NCBI RefSeq assembly: GCF_001625215.2
Contig: NC_030385.2
Coordinates: 42,185,598-42,249,597 of the forward strand
Length of the DNA: 64,000 nt
Origin: Daucus carota subsp. sativus
Taxonomy: Eukaryota; Streptophyta; Magnoliopsida; Apiales; Apiaceae
Direction of reading: 5' to 3'
This document shows, piece after piece, positions 9,806-20,159 of the stretch. Both the position numbers and the translations under genes were made by a program. The notes under the pieces were generated by a model, which worked only from the letters and a program-made list of their open reading frames with translations, had not been told where the DNA came from and searched no databases. Each line of letters starts with the position of its first letter. Within the stretch, counting starts at the first letter, position 1.

Positions 9806-12800
9806 TTGCAGGGCAACAGGAAGAATATCCTAGTCTTGGATAGTGGATGTTCAGGACACATGACTGGAAATAAAGCCCTGCTATCAGAGTTTGTGGAGAA
9901 AGCTGGCCCAAGTGTTTCTTATGGAGATGGCAACATAGGAAGGACTCTGGGATATGGCAATATCAATCTTGGAAATGTCATCATATCAAATGTAGCTCTT
10001 GTTCAAGGGCTAAAGCACAATTTACTCTCTGTCAGTCAGATCTGTGACAAAGGGTATCATGTTGATTTCTATGAAGAACACAGTGAGATAGTAAGTAAGT
10101 CTACAGGCAAGGTGGCAGTGATTGCACACAGACATGGAAATATTTATGAAATCCACCTGCCTACAAACTCTGAGGGAAAAGCAATTTGCTTATCTACAAG
10201 AATCTCTGCAGAAGAAAGTTGGAAGTGGCACAAGAAGCTCTCACATCTAAATTTCAATTCAATAAATGAGCTTATAAAGAAAAAGCTTGTGAGAGGACTC
10301 CCTGAATCACTACTGACATCTGATGGATTGTGTGATTCATGTCAAAAAGCCAAGCAGAGAAAGACATCTTTCAAGAGTAAGACTGAATTCTCAATAAACA
10401 AACCATATCATCTTCTACATGTTGATCTATTTGGACCAGTCAATGTACCATCCATTGCAAGGAAGAAATATGCTCTTGTCATTGTTGATGAGTATACCAG
10501 ATACACCTGGGTATATTTTCTTCACTCTAAAGATGAAACAGCCTTGCATCTGATGGATCATGTGACACAACTGGATCATGGATCTGATGACAAAGTGAAA
10601 ATCATTAGAAGTGATAATGGAACTGAGTTCAGAAATTCAACAATGGAGGAGTTCTGCAAAGAAAGAGGTGTAGTGCAACAATTCTCTGCACCTGGAACAC
10701 CACAGCAAAATGGTGTAGTTGAGAGAAAGAACAGGACTCTTATAGAAGCTGCCAGAACTATGCTTGATGAGGCTAAATTGCCTACTTATTTCTGGGCAGA
10801 AGCTGTTCAAACAGCTTGTTTCACTCAAAATGCAACCTTGATTAATAAGCATGGCAAAACTCCATATGAGATGGTGAAGAAAAAGAAGCCAAATCTGAAG
10901 TACTTTCACATATTTGGGTGCAAATGCTTTGTATTGAAGACTCATCCAGAACAGCTTACCAAGTTTGATTTAAAAGCTGATGAAGGTATTTTTGTAGGTT
11001 ATCCTCTGATAACAAAAGCCTTCAGAGTCTATAATCTGAGAACCAAGGTCATCATGGAATCCATACATGTGTCATTTGATGACAAAAGAATTATGGGCTT
11101 AGCAGATATGGATGATCATGAAGAACTGCATTTTGAAAATGAAGAAATATTCTCTGATTCAACAAACTCTGATGAACAGTCAAACTCTGACTGTGAACAA
11201 AACACAGCAAACTCTGGTGAAAATTCACAAGTTCATGATAATGAAGCACTTGCTGAGGGGGAGCATCAGAATGCTTCAGACTCTACTCAAGACTCATCAG
11301 AGAATGCTAACTCAACCTCATCAGAGAATACTGATTCAAACTCTGATAGCACAATTGTAGGGGGAGCTACAGAGAATAATCAGCAGAATCAGGAGAGCAT
11401 GGATCAAGGGGGAGGATCCAATGATGAAAATGGTCAACTTCCACATGCTAGGAAGTGGACAAAATCTCACACACCTGATTTAATAATTGGAAATCCAGAA
11501 GCAGGTGTACAAACAAGGACAGCTACAGCCAATGAGTGTTTACATCATTGCTTTCTGTCACAATCAGAACCCAAAAAGGTGGAGGAAGCTCTTCAAGATC
11601 CTGATTGGATTCAAGCAATGCAAGAAGAGTTAAATGAATTTGAGAGAAATAAAGTCTGGACCCTAGTACCAAGACCTAAAGACAGATCAATAGTTGGTGC
11701 AAAATGGGTGTTCAGAAACAAAACTGACAGTGAGGGTGTCATTACAAGGAATAAAGCAAGGCTTGTGGCAAAAGGGTATTCACAACAGGAAGGTATTGAT
11801 TATGATGAGACATTTGCTCCAGTTGCAAGATTGGAGGCAATTAGAATCTTTCTGGCCTATGCTGCACACAAGAAATTCAAGGTATTTCAGATGGATGTCA
11901 AAAGTGCTTTTCTAAATGGGAAACTGGATGAAGAGGTATATGTTGAACAACCTCCAGGCTTTGTGGATCCAAAACATCCAGACTATGTCTACAGGTTGGA
12001 CAAAGCACTTTATGGACTAAAGCAGGCTCCAAGGGCATGGTATGAAACTCTAGCTCAATTTCTTCTTGAAAGTGGATTTACTAGAGGTACCATAGATAAA
12101 ACTCTGTTTTATTTGAATCATGGTAATGATCTGCTATTAGTTCAAATCTATGTTGATGACATTATTTTTGGCTCCACTAATGCTAAACTCTGTCAAAGAT
12201 TTGCCAAGCTCATGCAGTCTAGGTACCAAATGAGCATGATGGGGGAACTCAGTTATTTTCTGGGCTTACAAGTTGAACAGACTGAAGATGGGATTTTTAT
12301 AAATCAAGCCAAGTATACCAGAAATCTTTTAAAGAAATTTGGTATGCAAGACAGTTCAGCTGCAACTACTCCTATGGCAACAGCAACCAAACTGGACAAA
12401 GATACTGGTGCATCAGTGGATATCACAAACTATAGAGGAATGATTGGATCATTGCTTTATTTGACTGCAAGTAGACCAGACATTATGTATGCCACATGTC
12501 TATGTGCAAGATTTCAGGCAGATCCAAGGGAGCCTCATCTGACTGCAGTAAAAAGGATATTCAGATATCTCAAGGGAACAACATCATTGGGATTATGGTA
12601 TCCTAGAGAATCAGATTTTAGTCTAATTGGATACTCTGATGCAGATTTTGCAGGTTGCAAAATTGACAGGAAAAGCACAAGTGGGAGTTGTCAATTTCTG
12701 GGTGGAAGACTAGTTTCTTGGTACAGTAAGAAGCAGAAGTCCATCTCAACATCAACAGCAGAATCAGAGTATATTGCTGCAGGCAGCTGTTGTGCTCAAA

Positions 12801-13093
12801 TTCTTTGGATGAAGAATCAGCTATTGGACTATGGGTTATCCTTCTCTAAAATTCCTATTTATTGTGATAACCAAAGTGCTATTGCTATGACAGGAAATCC
12901 AGTTCAACATTCTCTGACAAAGCACATCAGTATAAGATATCATTTTATAAGGGAGCATGTGGAGGAAGGAACCATTGAACTTCACTTTGTTCCTACTGAA
13001 CAGCAGCTAGCAGACATTTTCACCAAACCATTAAGTGAAGCAACTTTTACTAGGCTGGTGAATGAGCTAGGAATGATATCAGGAACTGAGTAA
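9806..13093 (+). CDS. Pol polyprotein of SIRE-like element (protease, integrase, RT, RNase H)
   Basis: The open frame starts immediately after a TGA at 9803-9805. Its first codon is TTG, so it is not an independent ATG-initiated gene. Numbered from 9806, the protease site [10 protein letters not shown] starts at D12. The integrase HHCC finger lies near residues 135-180, with catalytic D207, D270 and E306 (DD35E spacing). RT has [20 protein letters not shown] and YVDD at 782-785. RNase H motifs [17 protein letters not shown] and CDNQSAI come last. All catalytic residues are present. An acidic, Asn/Ser-rich linker (about 435-545) separates integrase from RT. Expression requires bypass of two stop codons or splicing; see findings. 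Confidence 0.92.
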   Translation: MQGNRKNILVLDSGCSGHMTGNKALLSEFVEKAGPSVSYGDGNIGRTLGYGNINLGNVIISNVALVQGLKHNLLSVSQICDKGYHVDFYEEHSEIVSKSTGKVAVIAHRHGNIYEIHLPTNSEGKAICLSTRISAEESWKWHKKLSHLNFNSINELIKKKLVRGLPESLLTSDGLCDSCQKAKQRKTSFKSKTEFSINKPYHLLHVDLFGPVNVPSIARKKYALVIVDEYTRYTWVYFLHSKDETALHLMDHVTQLDHGSDDKVKIIRSDNGTEFRNSTMEEFCKERGVVQQFSAPGTPQQNGVVERKNRTLIEAARTMLDEAKLPTYFWAEAVQTACFTQNATLINKHGKTPYEMVKKKKPNLKYFHIFGCKCFVLKTHPEQLTKFDLKADEGIFVGYPLITKAFRVYNLRTKVIMESIHVSFDDKRIMGLADMDDHEELHFENEEIFSDSTNSDEQSNSDCEQNTANSGENSQVHDNEALAEGEHQNASDSTQDSSENANSTSSENTDSNSDSTIVGGATENNQQNQESMDQGGGSNDENGQLPHARKWTKSHTPDLIIGNPEAGVQTRTATANECLHHCFLSQSEPKKVEEALQDPDWIQAMQEELNEFERNKVWTLVPRPKDRSIVGAKWVFRNKTDSEGVITRNKARLVAKGYSQQEGIDYDETFAPVARLEAIRIFLAYAAHKKFKVFQMDVKSAFLNGKLDEEVYVEQPPGFVDPKHPDYVYRLDKALYGLKQAPRAWYETLAQFLLESGFTRGTIDKTLFYLNHGNDLLLVQIYVDDIIFGSTNAKLCQRFAKLMQSRYQMSMMGELSYFLGLQVEQTEDGIFINQAKYTRNLLKKFGMQDSSAATTPMATATKLDKDTGASVDITNYRGMIGSLLYLTASRPDIMYATCLCARFQADPREPHLTAVKRIFRYLKGTTSLGLWYPRESDFSLIGYSDADFAGCKIDRKSTSGSCQFLGGRLVSWYSKKQKSISTSTAESEYIAAGSCCAQILWMKNQLLDYGLSFSKIPIYCDNQSAIAMTGNPVQHSLTKHISIRYHFIREHVEEGTIELHFVPTEQQLADIFTKPLSEATFTRLVNELGMISGTE

Positions 13094-13753
13094 ACATATT
13101 GGTTAGATCTTTACAATTTAAATTGTCAAATTTACCATATGTATTACTCACACATCTGCCTTGATAAACTCTGATTGATAAAATCTGATGACATTCTCTG
13201 ATGATATACTCTGTTTGCTTTACTCTGATAACATTCTCTGATAATATTCTCTGATGCTTATAAAACTCTGAATCTTGATAAATGATCTCATTTTTATCTT
13301 CTCTGAGACAAATCACCTATGAAGATACCATGAAGCATGTTCTGAATGAGTAATCATGAATCTCAGCTAAGTTCCTCAATCCTGATCTCAATTTTGTGCT
13401 ACAATAGTTCACTATGCATGTTGATATCATTGAGACCTTACTACTTCACATATCTTAATTATAAGTGAGACTGATTAATTTAAATTTTCTCTCATATACT
13501 AGACAGTGATTATAAACTCTGATGTTCTTGTTACCTGAGACAAAACCCCCCTGAAAAATAAGCATGGTACTCCTTTGAGATCTTAGATGTTAATATGACA
13601 GTGACTGGGAAGAACCAAACATTTGCTGGTATTAAGTAATTGCTAAGATTTTATAATCTATGGTGACCAGTCACAATCTCTGATTACTGGAGAAATACTA
13701 ATGCAATAGTATATTTAAAGGTCGTGCCTCACTTACACTGAGAAGCGTCCTTG

Positions 13754-13800
<47 letters not shown>

Positions 13801-14494
13801 GGGGGTTATATTATTTTATCTGAATCATCAGAGTATGTCTCAGTCTAAATTTTGAGAGTTTGCATAAATTATTTTTGTCTACCTTATAATTACGAAATTG
13901 TGAAATTTTATATTCTCTGATTTAACATGACCACACACACATTTCACAGGCACATTATTGAGCTATGGATTTTAGAACAAACTCTGATTTATTGATGAAT
14001 ATTCTGAAAATTATGTCTTTATTCTGAGGTTTGCAGAAATTTGTTTTCTTTGACTTAAATCTCAGAGTTTAAAATTCGAGAGATTTGATCTTGATTTTTA
14101 TTTCAAATATTCAGAGAATGTGAAGAGAATATGTTTCAAACGGATGTATTATTAGTGGGTTTACATGCACAACATTTTAATAGGAGAACGTGTAATCAGC
14201 ATTTATTACTGCGCATGTTTTACTGCACTCATGATGATTACTCTCGTTTCTCTATCCCACTAACTTTCATCAACCAGTTGTATTGTGACAGGTGTTCAAG
14301 TGAACAAACAGCTCATGCGTGTTCAGTGAAACAAAATCTGAAGAGTCTTTCACTTCAGATTTTATTTCTTATCATTCACTTATACACTTATTCACTTCTT
14401 CACTTACATATACTCTCTCAACACACTCTTGCTCTCTTCTCTCTAATATTCAAATCTTCTCACGCACATTTTCTCAAACACAATCTCTGATCTA
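13094..14494 (+). other. Non-coding spacer between pol and the third ORF
   Basis: 1.4 kb without a credible gene. It contains many copies of actctgat/tctgatg, a run of about 36 A at 13755-13790, and from about 14330 a pyrimidine-rich stretch (cactcttgctctcttctctc) leading to the ATG at 14495. That stretch looks like a plant 5' leader. A possible TATA-like tatacactta precedes it near 14381, and a possible splice acceptor (ttcacttcag) ends near 14360. Confidence 0.6.
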
Positions 14495-17400
14495 ATGGCC
14501 ACTACAGCTTTTATCGTGGCAGGCACTGAATTTGTTCCTAACAACTATGCAGCCATCCTTGACACTGCTGAGGCCCCAAGAGATTATCATCCCTTTCAGC
14601 GATTCTTGGCACAAAGTGTCATCGGTACAGCTCTCACCGCTCCTGCAAGACTTTCAGGAAGCCAAATCATCAGCTTTTGGAGGTCGGGTACATTTGACAA
14701 TGGTGGTGCAGATGGATCACCATCAATTGTATTTTCCTATGACGGGGAGGAGTATGCAGTTACTCCAGCAACTGTTCGACAGGCACTCAACTTGCCGGAA
14801 CATCCTGCATACATTACAAATGGAGATGCAAATCTCAGAACAATGATGCTTGATTTGGGGTACTACGAATCTCTGGATAAACTGGGTCAGTTGAAGCGTC
14901 CATGGCTCAATAAGGAATGGAGCTTTTTCTTTGATTGCATTACTAGAGCTTTCCAGAAGAAATCTACCAACTGGGATGCTATTCCAATGGACATGCTCCA
15001 AATCGGGTATTCTCTGATCTATTCTACTGCTTTTGATTTTGGTAGATTAGTTCTTAGAAATATTGGTGAAAGAATGCTTGAGAACAGAAATGTCATTTAT
15101 TTCTCAAGATTTTGTCAATTGTTGTTTAATGCCACTGTTGGAGAAGTGGATTTTGATGCTGCAGATGAGATCAAGCCTTTTAAACTTCATAAAAGGGCTT
15201 TTAAGGATCTCATATCTAAAGATGAGAAGAGACCAGTTCTCAGGCCTCTGCAAATCCCAGCTCCATTCAGAGCAAGGCTGAATCTTCCTCAGGAACCACA
15301 ACCACAGCCTCAACAACCTCAACCACAACATCCAACCTCTCCTACAGTCACCAGAAAACCCAGATCATCCACAACAAAACCATCTCACTCCACAAAGTCT
15401 GATGCCCCCTCTACAACAAAAATCAGAACCTCTGTTGATACACAAGTTCCACAGACAAAGTCTGATAAACCACCAAACTCTGAAGCTCCAAACTCTGATA
15501 TCCCAATAAACTCTGAAGCTGCTTCTCCTCCAAAGCAGAAGAAAAGAAGAAGACTTGTTGCAGCATATGAATTTGATGATCTTGAACCTGCACAAGATGT
15601 AAATCCTGAACCTATTCCTACAACAACAAATGAACCTGCTCAGCCCAGTCCAAAACCAGCTAGATTCAAAAGAAGGGCACACAAGCCAAAGAGGGCCAAG
15701 ATTCCAGAATCTGAAATTACTGATTTCACCATCCAAGAAGAGCAAGCACCATCCAGTTCAATTCCTGATGATTCATCTCAACCTCTGATGGTGGACCCTC
15801 TTCAAGCTGTTCCTCTAATATCTCCTACAACATCTCCTAAAGCAACTTCTACAGCATCTGCAGTAGATGAAGAAATAGCGTGTGATGCACAAGCTACAAC
15901 TGAAGCTGGAGCCACAATGTCTCAAATGTCTGATCCTAAATCTCCAATATCTGATCATGGCCATTCTACTCCAATTCCTCATTCTCCAATGAAAATACCT
16001 GAGAATGCCATTGTTCATGATACAGCTCCAGAGAACTACAGGTCTGATGTAGTTGAGGAACCTGACAAAGTAGCTGTAGAAGCTTTACAATCTCTTGCTC
16101 AGACTGGTAAAGAGCCCATCCTGTCACAGTCTGAAGCTCAAGAAAAATCTGCTAAGGATAATGTGGAGAAAGTTGCTGATCCTGTTCCTGCAGATGAAAA
16201 AGCAAACTCTGATACTGAGGATGATCCCAGTTCAGATACTGACAAGGATGAAAATGCTGAAGTCCCTCTGACACAACAAAAATGGGAGTCTACTAGTCAG
16301 TTCAATGCCAGGCTACAAACTCTGAATACAGCCTCTGAGCCACTCCCAAGGGATCTTCAGGTTGATCCACCAAATGAAGTCTGGGATAAACTCTGGTTGA
16401 GTCACCAGCACTCCTTGGAAACACCTAAAGCTGAAGAGTTCTTAGCTATGGCAGAGAAGAAAATTACAAACTCTGATGTTATGTCAAGCCTCAAGGGCAC
16501 AATTCTATATCTAAAGACATTTCATCCTGCTCATGCCCAGACATCTAAATCAATAGATGGTCTAAGAACAGAGGTGGCAAAAGTCAAGGAGACAAATGAG
16601 TTGGAAAAGAAAAGGACCATGCTTCCTCTGAAAGAAAGTGTACAGAAGCTGGTCACTGCAAATGAATCTCTGGACCAGAGGATGACCTTGATTGAATCAA
16701 ATCAAGAAAAGATGTCAAAGCAGCTGGAAGCTATCCAAACATCACTTTCTCTGATCACATCAATTCTGATTCCTGATGAGGATGATGCCAAAAAGGGGGA
16801 GAGAGTAGCTCAAGTCAAATGCAAGTCTACTACTCAAACTCTGAAAAGGAAGAAAAAGGATGATGATGATGATGCTGATGATTTTACAAAGCACAAAAGA
16901 TTTCAAGCAGGGACTGGTGGAAGAGTTTCAAACTCTGACAGTCAGAAACAATCTAAGCAAAGCACAAAGTCTGGTCCAACTCACAACATCACATCTGGAT
17001 CTAAGCAAAGACCAGTGACTGGATCAGACAAACCAATGACTGATGAAGAGCTTGCTAGATTGATTTTTGAACAAGAAAATCCAGAAGCAAATTTGGATTT
17101 GGAGTTGATTGCTGCAGAAGAAGAAGAACTAAAGAAAGAACATGCTGAAGCAATAAAGTCAGGAAAAATCCAACAGCCTGCAAAATCAACTGCCAGACCA
17201 AAGGAAAAAGGGATACTGATCAAAGAAACTACTGTTGCTGATCAGAGTTTACCAATCAAGAAGGTATACTCTGAAGATGAATACACCTCCAAGGGTAAAA
17301 GCAAAGTAGATGAACGTCTGGAGAAAGGCTGGGAAAAGAAGAAATCTACAACCTCTGACAAGGATCAAGTTGTAAAGGAAAAGGAATTAGAAGCTGCAAT

Positions 17401-18301
17401 CTCTGACAAAGCTCATGTTGCAGAACCTCAAAAAGAAATATTAACCTCTGACAAAGCTCAAGTTAATAAGGATGCAAAAACAGACACAACCTCTGACAAA
17501 GCTCAAGCTGTGTTTAAACCAACAACTACTCCACTGGCTGGATTTGCAAAGCCTACTATGATGACTGAGATAAGCTTTGAAAAGGGCACAATTCAACCAA
17601 TCTCTCATCGTAAGGCAGGAAGAGATAAAGGAGGGCTGGGATCCAAATATGAGAAATTTGATCAGAGTATAGGATCAAGACCAGATGACCCCTCATCTCT
17701 CTGTGCTCCCAAGACTGGAGTATTGCAAGATAAAATGGACAAGCTTGATTCAGTCCAGCTGGTAAAGAATGACAGAGGAGATAATATCCTTATCTATTTC
17801 ATGTCTGATGGAACAGTGTTTAGAGTACTTGAAGCAGATCTCTATGCTAAACACTGGGAGGAATTGAGATATGTATCACACATATTTCAAGTGAAAAACA
17901 AGTCTTGTCAACACATCTCCAACCTGCTTAAAGATCAAATCAGAAGAAAGATGAGTATTACAGGAAACAAAAATGCTGGACCTTTTGTTCCAAAATACTT
18001 CAACAGTCAAGGACAGCTGGTTGAGATGAAGAAAAATTCAGCCAAAATAGAGACATTAGCTGGAGTCAGTGCTCTGAGTTTCAATGAAGAATCTGACAAA
18101 GGCCACATTATGCTGAATAAGGACCTCATGAAGAAGAACAAGATTTATGATCTCAGAGCTGCAATTTATCAAACTGGAGTTACAGATCCAGAGCTGAGAG
18201 AGATCAAGAGACAAATGATTACAGCTCTTGAAGAAGCAGAAAAAGAACTCCTCAGAGGATACTTAAAGACTGCTCATGGTGTCTATGAAGTTAGGGAGTA
18301 A
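14495..18301 (+). CDS. Third ORF of SIRE-like element, uncharacterised 1268-residue protein
   Basis: One uninterrupted frame in the position where SIRE/Maximus elements carry an extra, often called env-like, ORF. Residues 1-255 look folded and belong, as far as I can judge, to the uncharacterised plant-transposon protein family found in such elements. Then come a Pro/Gln-rich tract (about 264-282), basic clusters KQKKRRR (about 347) and KRRAHKPKR (about 392) that could be nuclear signals, a long acidic low-complexity part, a probable coiled coil (about 700-760), an Asp run (about 788) beside KRKKK, TSDKAQ-type repeats (about 950-1005), and a second folded-looking region from about 1076 to the end. 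I see no signal peptide, no hydrophobic segment long enough to span a membrane and no Cys pattern of an envelope protein, so the env label is not supported. Function unknown. Confidence 0.85.
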   Translation: MATTAFIVAGTEFVPNNYAAILDTAEAPRDYHPFQRFLAQSVIGTALTAPARLSGSQIISFWRSGTFDNGGADGSPSIVFSYDGEEYAVTPATVRQALNLPEHPAYITNGDANLRTMMLDLGYYESLDKLGQLKRPWLNKEWSFFFDCITRAFQKKSTNWDAIPMDMLQIGYSLIYSTAFDFGRLVLRNIGERMLENRNVIYFSRFCQLLFNATVGEVDFDAADEIKPFKLHKRAFKDLISKDEKRPVLRPLQIPAPFRARLNLPQEPQPQPQQPQPQHPTSPTVTRKPRSSTTKPSHSTKSDAPSTTKIRTSVDTQVPQTKSDKPPNSEAPNSDIPINSEAASPPKQKKRRRLVAAYEFDDLEPAQDVNPEPIPTTTNEPAQPSPKPARFKRRAHKPKRAKIPESEITDFTIQEEQAPSSSIPDDSSQPLMVDPLQAVPLISPTTSPKATSTASAVDEEIACDAQATTEAGATMSQMSDPKSPISDHGHSTPIPHSPMKIPENAIVHDTAPENYRSDVVEEPDKVAVEALQSLAQTGKEPILSQSEAQEKSAKDNVEKVADPVPADEKANSDTEDDPSSDTDKDENAEVPLTQQKWESTSQFNARLQTLNTASEPLPRDLQVDPPNEVWDKLWLSHQHSLETPKAEEFLAMAEKKITNSDVMSSLKGTILYLKTFHPAHAQTSKSIDGLRTEVAKVKETNELEKKRTMLPLKESVQKLVTANESLDQRMTLIESNQEKMSKQLEAIQTSLSLITSILIPDEDDAKKGERVAQVKCKSTTQTLKRKKKDDDDDADDFTKHKRFQAGTGGRVSNSDSQKQSKQSTKSGPTHNITSGSKQRPVTGSDKPMTDEELARLIFEQENPEANLDLELIAAEEEELKKEHAEAIKSGKIQQPAKSTARPKEKGILIKETTVADQSLPIKKVYSEDEYTSKGKSKVDERLEKGWEKKKSTTSDKDQVVKEKELEAAISDKAHVAEPQKEILTSDKAQVNKDAKTDTTSDKAQAVFKPTTTPLAGFAKPTMMTEISFEKGTIQPISHRKAGRDKGGLGSKYEKFDQSIGSRPDDPSSLCAPKTGVLQDKMDKLDSVQLVKNDRGDNILIYFMSDGTVFRVLEADLYAKHWEELRYVSHIFQVKNKSCQHISNLLKDQIRRKMSITGNKNAGPFVPKYFNSQGQLVEMKKNSAKIETLAGVSALSFNEESDKGHIMLNKDLMKKNKIYDLRAAIYQTGVTDPELREIKRQMITALEEAEKELLRGYLKTAHGVYEVRE

Positions 18302-18420
18302 AGTTTCTGTAAGTTTTAAAAGTTTTCTGTTATATAGTTAAACTCTGTTGCATTTGACTTAAATGTTTTGACATCATCAATTATCTGTTAACTTGCACAT
18401 AATTTATTTATGCACAAGTT

Positions 18421-18429
18421 GGGGGAGAT
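18421..18429 (+). other. Polypurine tract (SIRE-like)
   Basis: gggggagat directly before the 3' LTR; primes plus-strand synthesis. Confidence 0.9.
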
Positions 18430-19000
18430 TGTTAGATATAATTGATGATTACTAATGTTCTTAAAGTTTGTTTTAGAACAGGAATCATCAGAGTTTAAAC
18501 TAGAAGCTGATCAGAGTTTGATAAAGTCTGACAGAGTTTAGCAAAGTCTGACAGAGTTTAATAAAGTCTGATCAGAGTTTACATAGTCAAGACTCGACAG
18601 AGTTTACACGTGGAAAGAGCTCAGAAGCGGATATACTTCAAGGAAGGATAGAAGCTGAGGAGTGATTTGCTGACTATGGAAACTAAACAGAAGACTGGAG
18701 CAATCTTTGATTGATAGATTTATTAGCTGATTTATAGGATATCAAATCAGAGATTGATTTTGTAACTGTGTCTATATAAACACAGATTAGGGTTACTCTA
18801 TATGAGTTGAGTAATCGAGTATATTGTTTAGAACCCTAGCAGCTCTTAGTGATAAAATATAAATCACTGAGAGAGTTTTTGTAACCATTCAAGCTTTGTG
18901 AATATAACAGTTTACTGCTTTCAATCTCTTATATTGTCTTACTGTGTTACAGATTGTGATCACTATATCAGGTTATATAGTGAATTTATAGGACCTAACA
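18430..19000 (+). repeat. 3' LTR of SIRE-like element
   Basis: 571 bp, same length and apparently same sequence as 6935-7505; followed by the ccgca target duplication at 19001-19005. Confidence 0.95.
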
Positions 19001-19066
19001 CCGCACAAGCACCTCGATCAGCAGATGCTCCAAAAGTCTCTCCACATTGAATCTCTTAGTTTCCAT
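19001..19066 (-). pseudogene. F-box pseudogene, 5' codons (unit A)
   Basis: Minus-strand ATG at 19066 opens METKRFNVERLLEHLLIEVL, the start of the F-box that continues at 6934 across the retrotransposon. The first 66 bases repeat the target site and match unit B 42720-42786. Confidence 0.8.
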
Positions 19067-19089
19067 CTCCGATGTTAGGTTTTCAAGCG

Positions 19090-19475
19090 GATCCTCGGAA
19101 AGTCTCTCCACATTGAAAAAGTAATATATCTTCTTATTTTCACTAATTTAAATAGGCAATAATAATAACTATAATCATATAGGGCATCTATTAATCATAC
19201 CAGCACAATTTCTAGAAGCTTACCTAATTTGCTTTACCTTTACTCTCGCATTACTTTTATAGAAGTTGCAATGCACGAATAGCTATAAAATATGTTAGGT
19301 AAGTCCTAAATATCAAGGGAAATAACAATTTTTTCACTTAAACAGGACAGATTGAAAAGAAAGCAAACATAAACTTTACTGCACAAACATTTTGGATTGA
19401 CTACTTCCGGCTTGAAAGTCAGATTTAAAAACCTTAAAGTAGGGAAAGTTCACACAATATATGATGGAGATGTGC
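19090..19475. repeat. Local direct repeat, block 1
   Basis: Runs from the phrase gaaaaagtaatatatcttctta to atatgatggagatg and recurs, about 85-90% similar by eye, at 19825-20155. The truncated F-box fragment sits between the two blocks. Non-coding. Confidence 0.65.
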
Positions 19476-19785
19476 TCAAATTTTAGATCCGCCAGAATTT
19501 CCTCATAACCAAGCTTGATGAGTCCAAAAGGGCCATAGTTATATAATTGCTCATCCTCTTCATCTTCTTCATCGTCAAAAAGGTGTGCAATAAGAGTTTC
19601 ATCTTCTTTTTTAACTGTGATAGAACAACGGAGATAAGATTTAATGATATTAGGGCTTGAAATTAGGGGGAACCAAGTTTTGGACACTAATTTACCTTCA
19701 ATAAGTGCTTCACCGGAAGCCGCACAAGCACCTCAATCAGCAAATCCTCCAAAAGTCTCACCACATTGAATCTCTTAGTTTCCAT
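19376..19785 (-). pseudogene. Truncated, frameshifted F-box fragment (unit A)
   Basis: An ATG at 19785 opens METKRFNVVRLLEDLLIEVL and the F-box proceeds to VKH. A one-base deletion near 19707 then shifts the frame, which recovers at KLVSKTW in the frame read from 19687. Similarity to the intact genes stops after the ADLK motif (about residue 110); the remaining codons come from the neighbouring repeat, not from an F-box gene. Only about a quarter of a gene is left. Confidence 0.8.
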
Positions 19786-20159
19786 CTTCGATCTTATGGT
19801 TTCAAACTGATCCGAAAGTCTCTCCATATTGAAAAAGTAATATATCTTCTTATAACTAGGCATAATAGTTTAATCTACAGATTACAAAAGAAAAAAAAAA
19901 TATTTAATTTGCTTTCCTCTCTGGCATTACTTTTATAGAAGTTGCAATGCATGAATCTATAAAATATGTTAGATAAGTCCTAAATATTGAAGAAAAATAA
20001 CAATTTTTTCACTTAAACAGAACAAATCGATTGAAAAGAAAGCAAACATAAGCTTTACTGGACAAACATTTTGGATTGACTACTTCCAACTTCAAAGTTA
20101 GATTTTAAAACCTTAAAGTAGGGAAATTTCACACGATATATGATGGAGATGCTCAAAAA

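Larger units (their letters stand above)
6935..19000 (+). mobile_element. SIRE-like Ty1/copia LTR retrotransposon with a third ORF (complete, 12066 bp)
   Basis: A complete element: 571-bp LTRs that begin tgttag and end cctaaca, a primer site matching initiator methionine tRNA, gag and pol in one frame separated by two stops, 1.4 kb of non-coding sequence, a 1268-codon third ORF, a polypurine tract, and a 5-bp target duplication. Domain order protease-integrase-RT-RNase H makes it Ty1/copia. Large size, a long gag with several zinc knuckles and a downstream extra ORF point to the SIRE/Maximus group. The LTRs look identical over their full length and no frame is broken, so the insertion is young and the element may be active. 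It interrupts an F-box pseudogene in unit A only. Confidence 0.93.

Noticed and set aside
13755..13790. Long A run as evidence for a retrogene poly(A) tail
   Set aside because: No intronless gene copy precedes it and it lies inside the LTR element; more simply a slippage tract.
14131..14490. 119-codon plus-strand frame just before the third ORF
   Set aside because: It is a translation of the CT-rich leader, giving a Leu/Ser/His-rich string. Its hydrophobic look follows from base composition. The 4-base gap to the next ATG is probably chance.
15104..16018. Minus-strand frames under the third ORF rich in Arg, Cys and Trp
   Set aside because: Composition mirrors the Pro/Ser/Thr-rich sense codons; no start context or domain.
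14495..18301. Calling the third ORF an envelope protein
   Set aside because: No signal peptide, membrane anchor or cysteine-rich ectodomain is visible; position alone is not enough.
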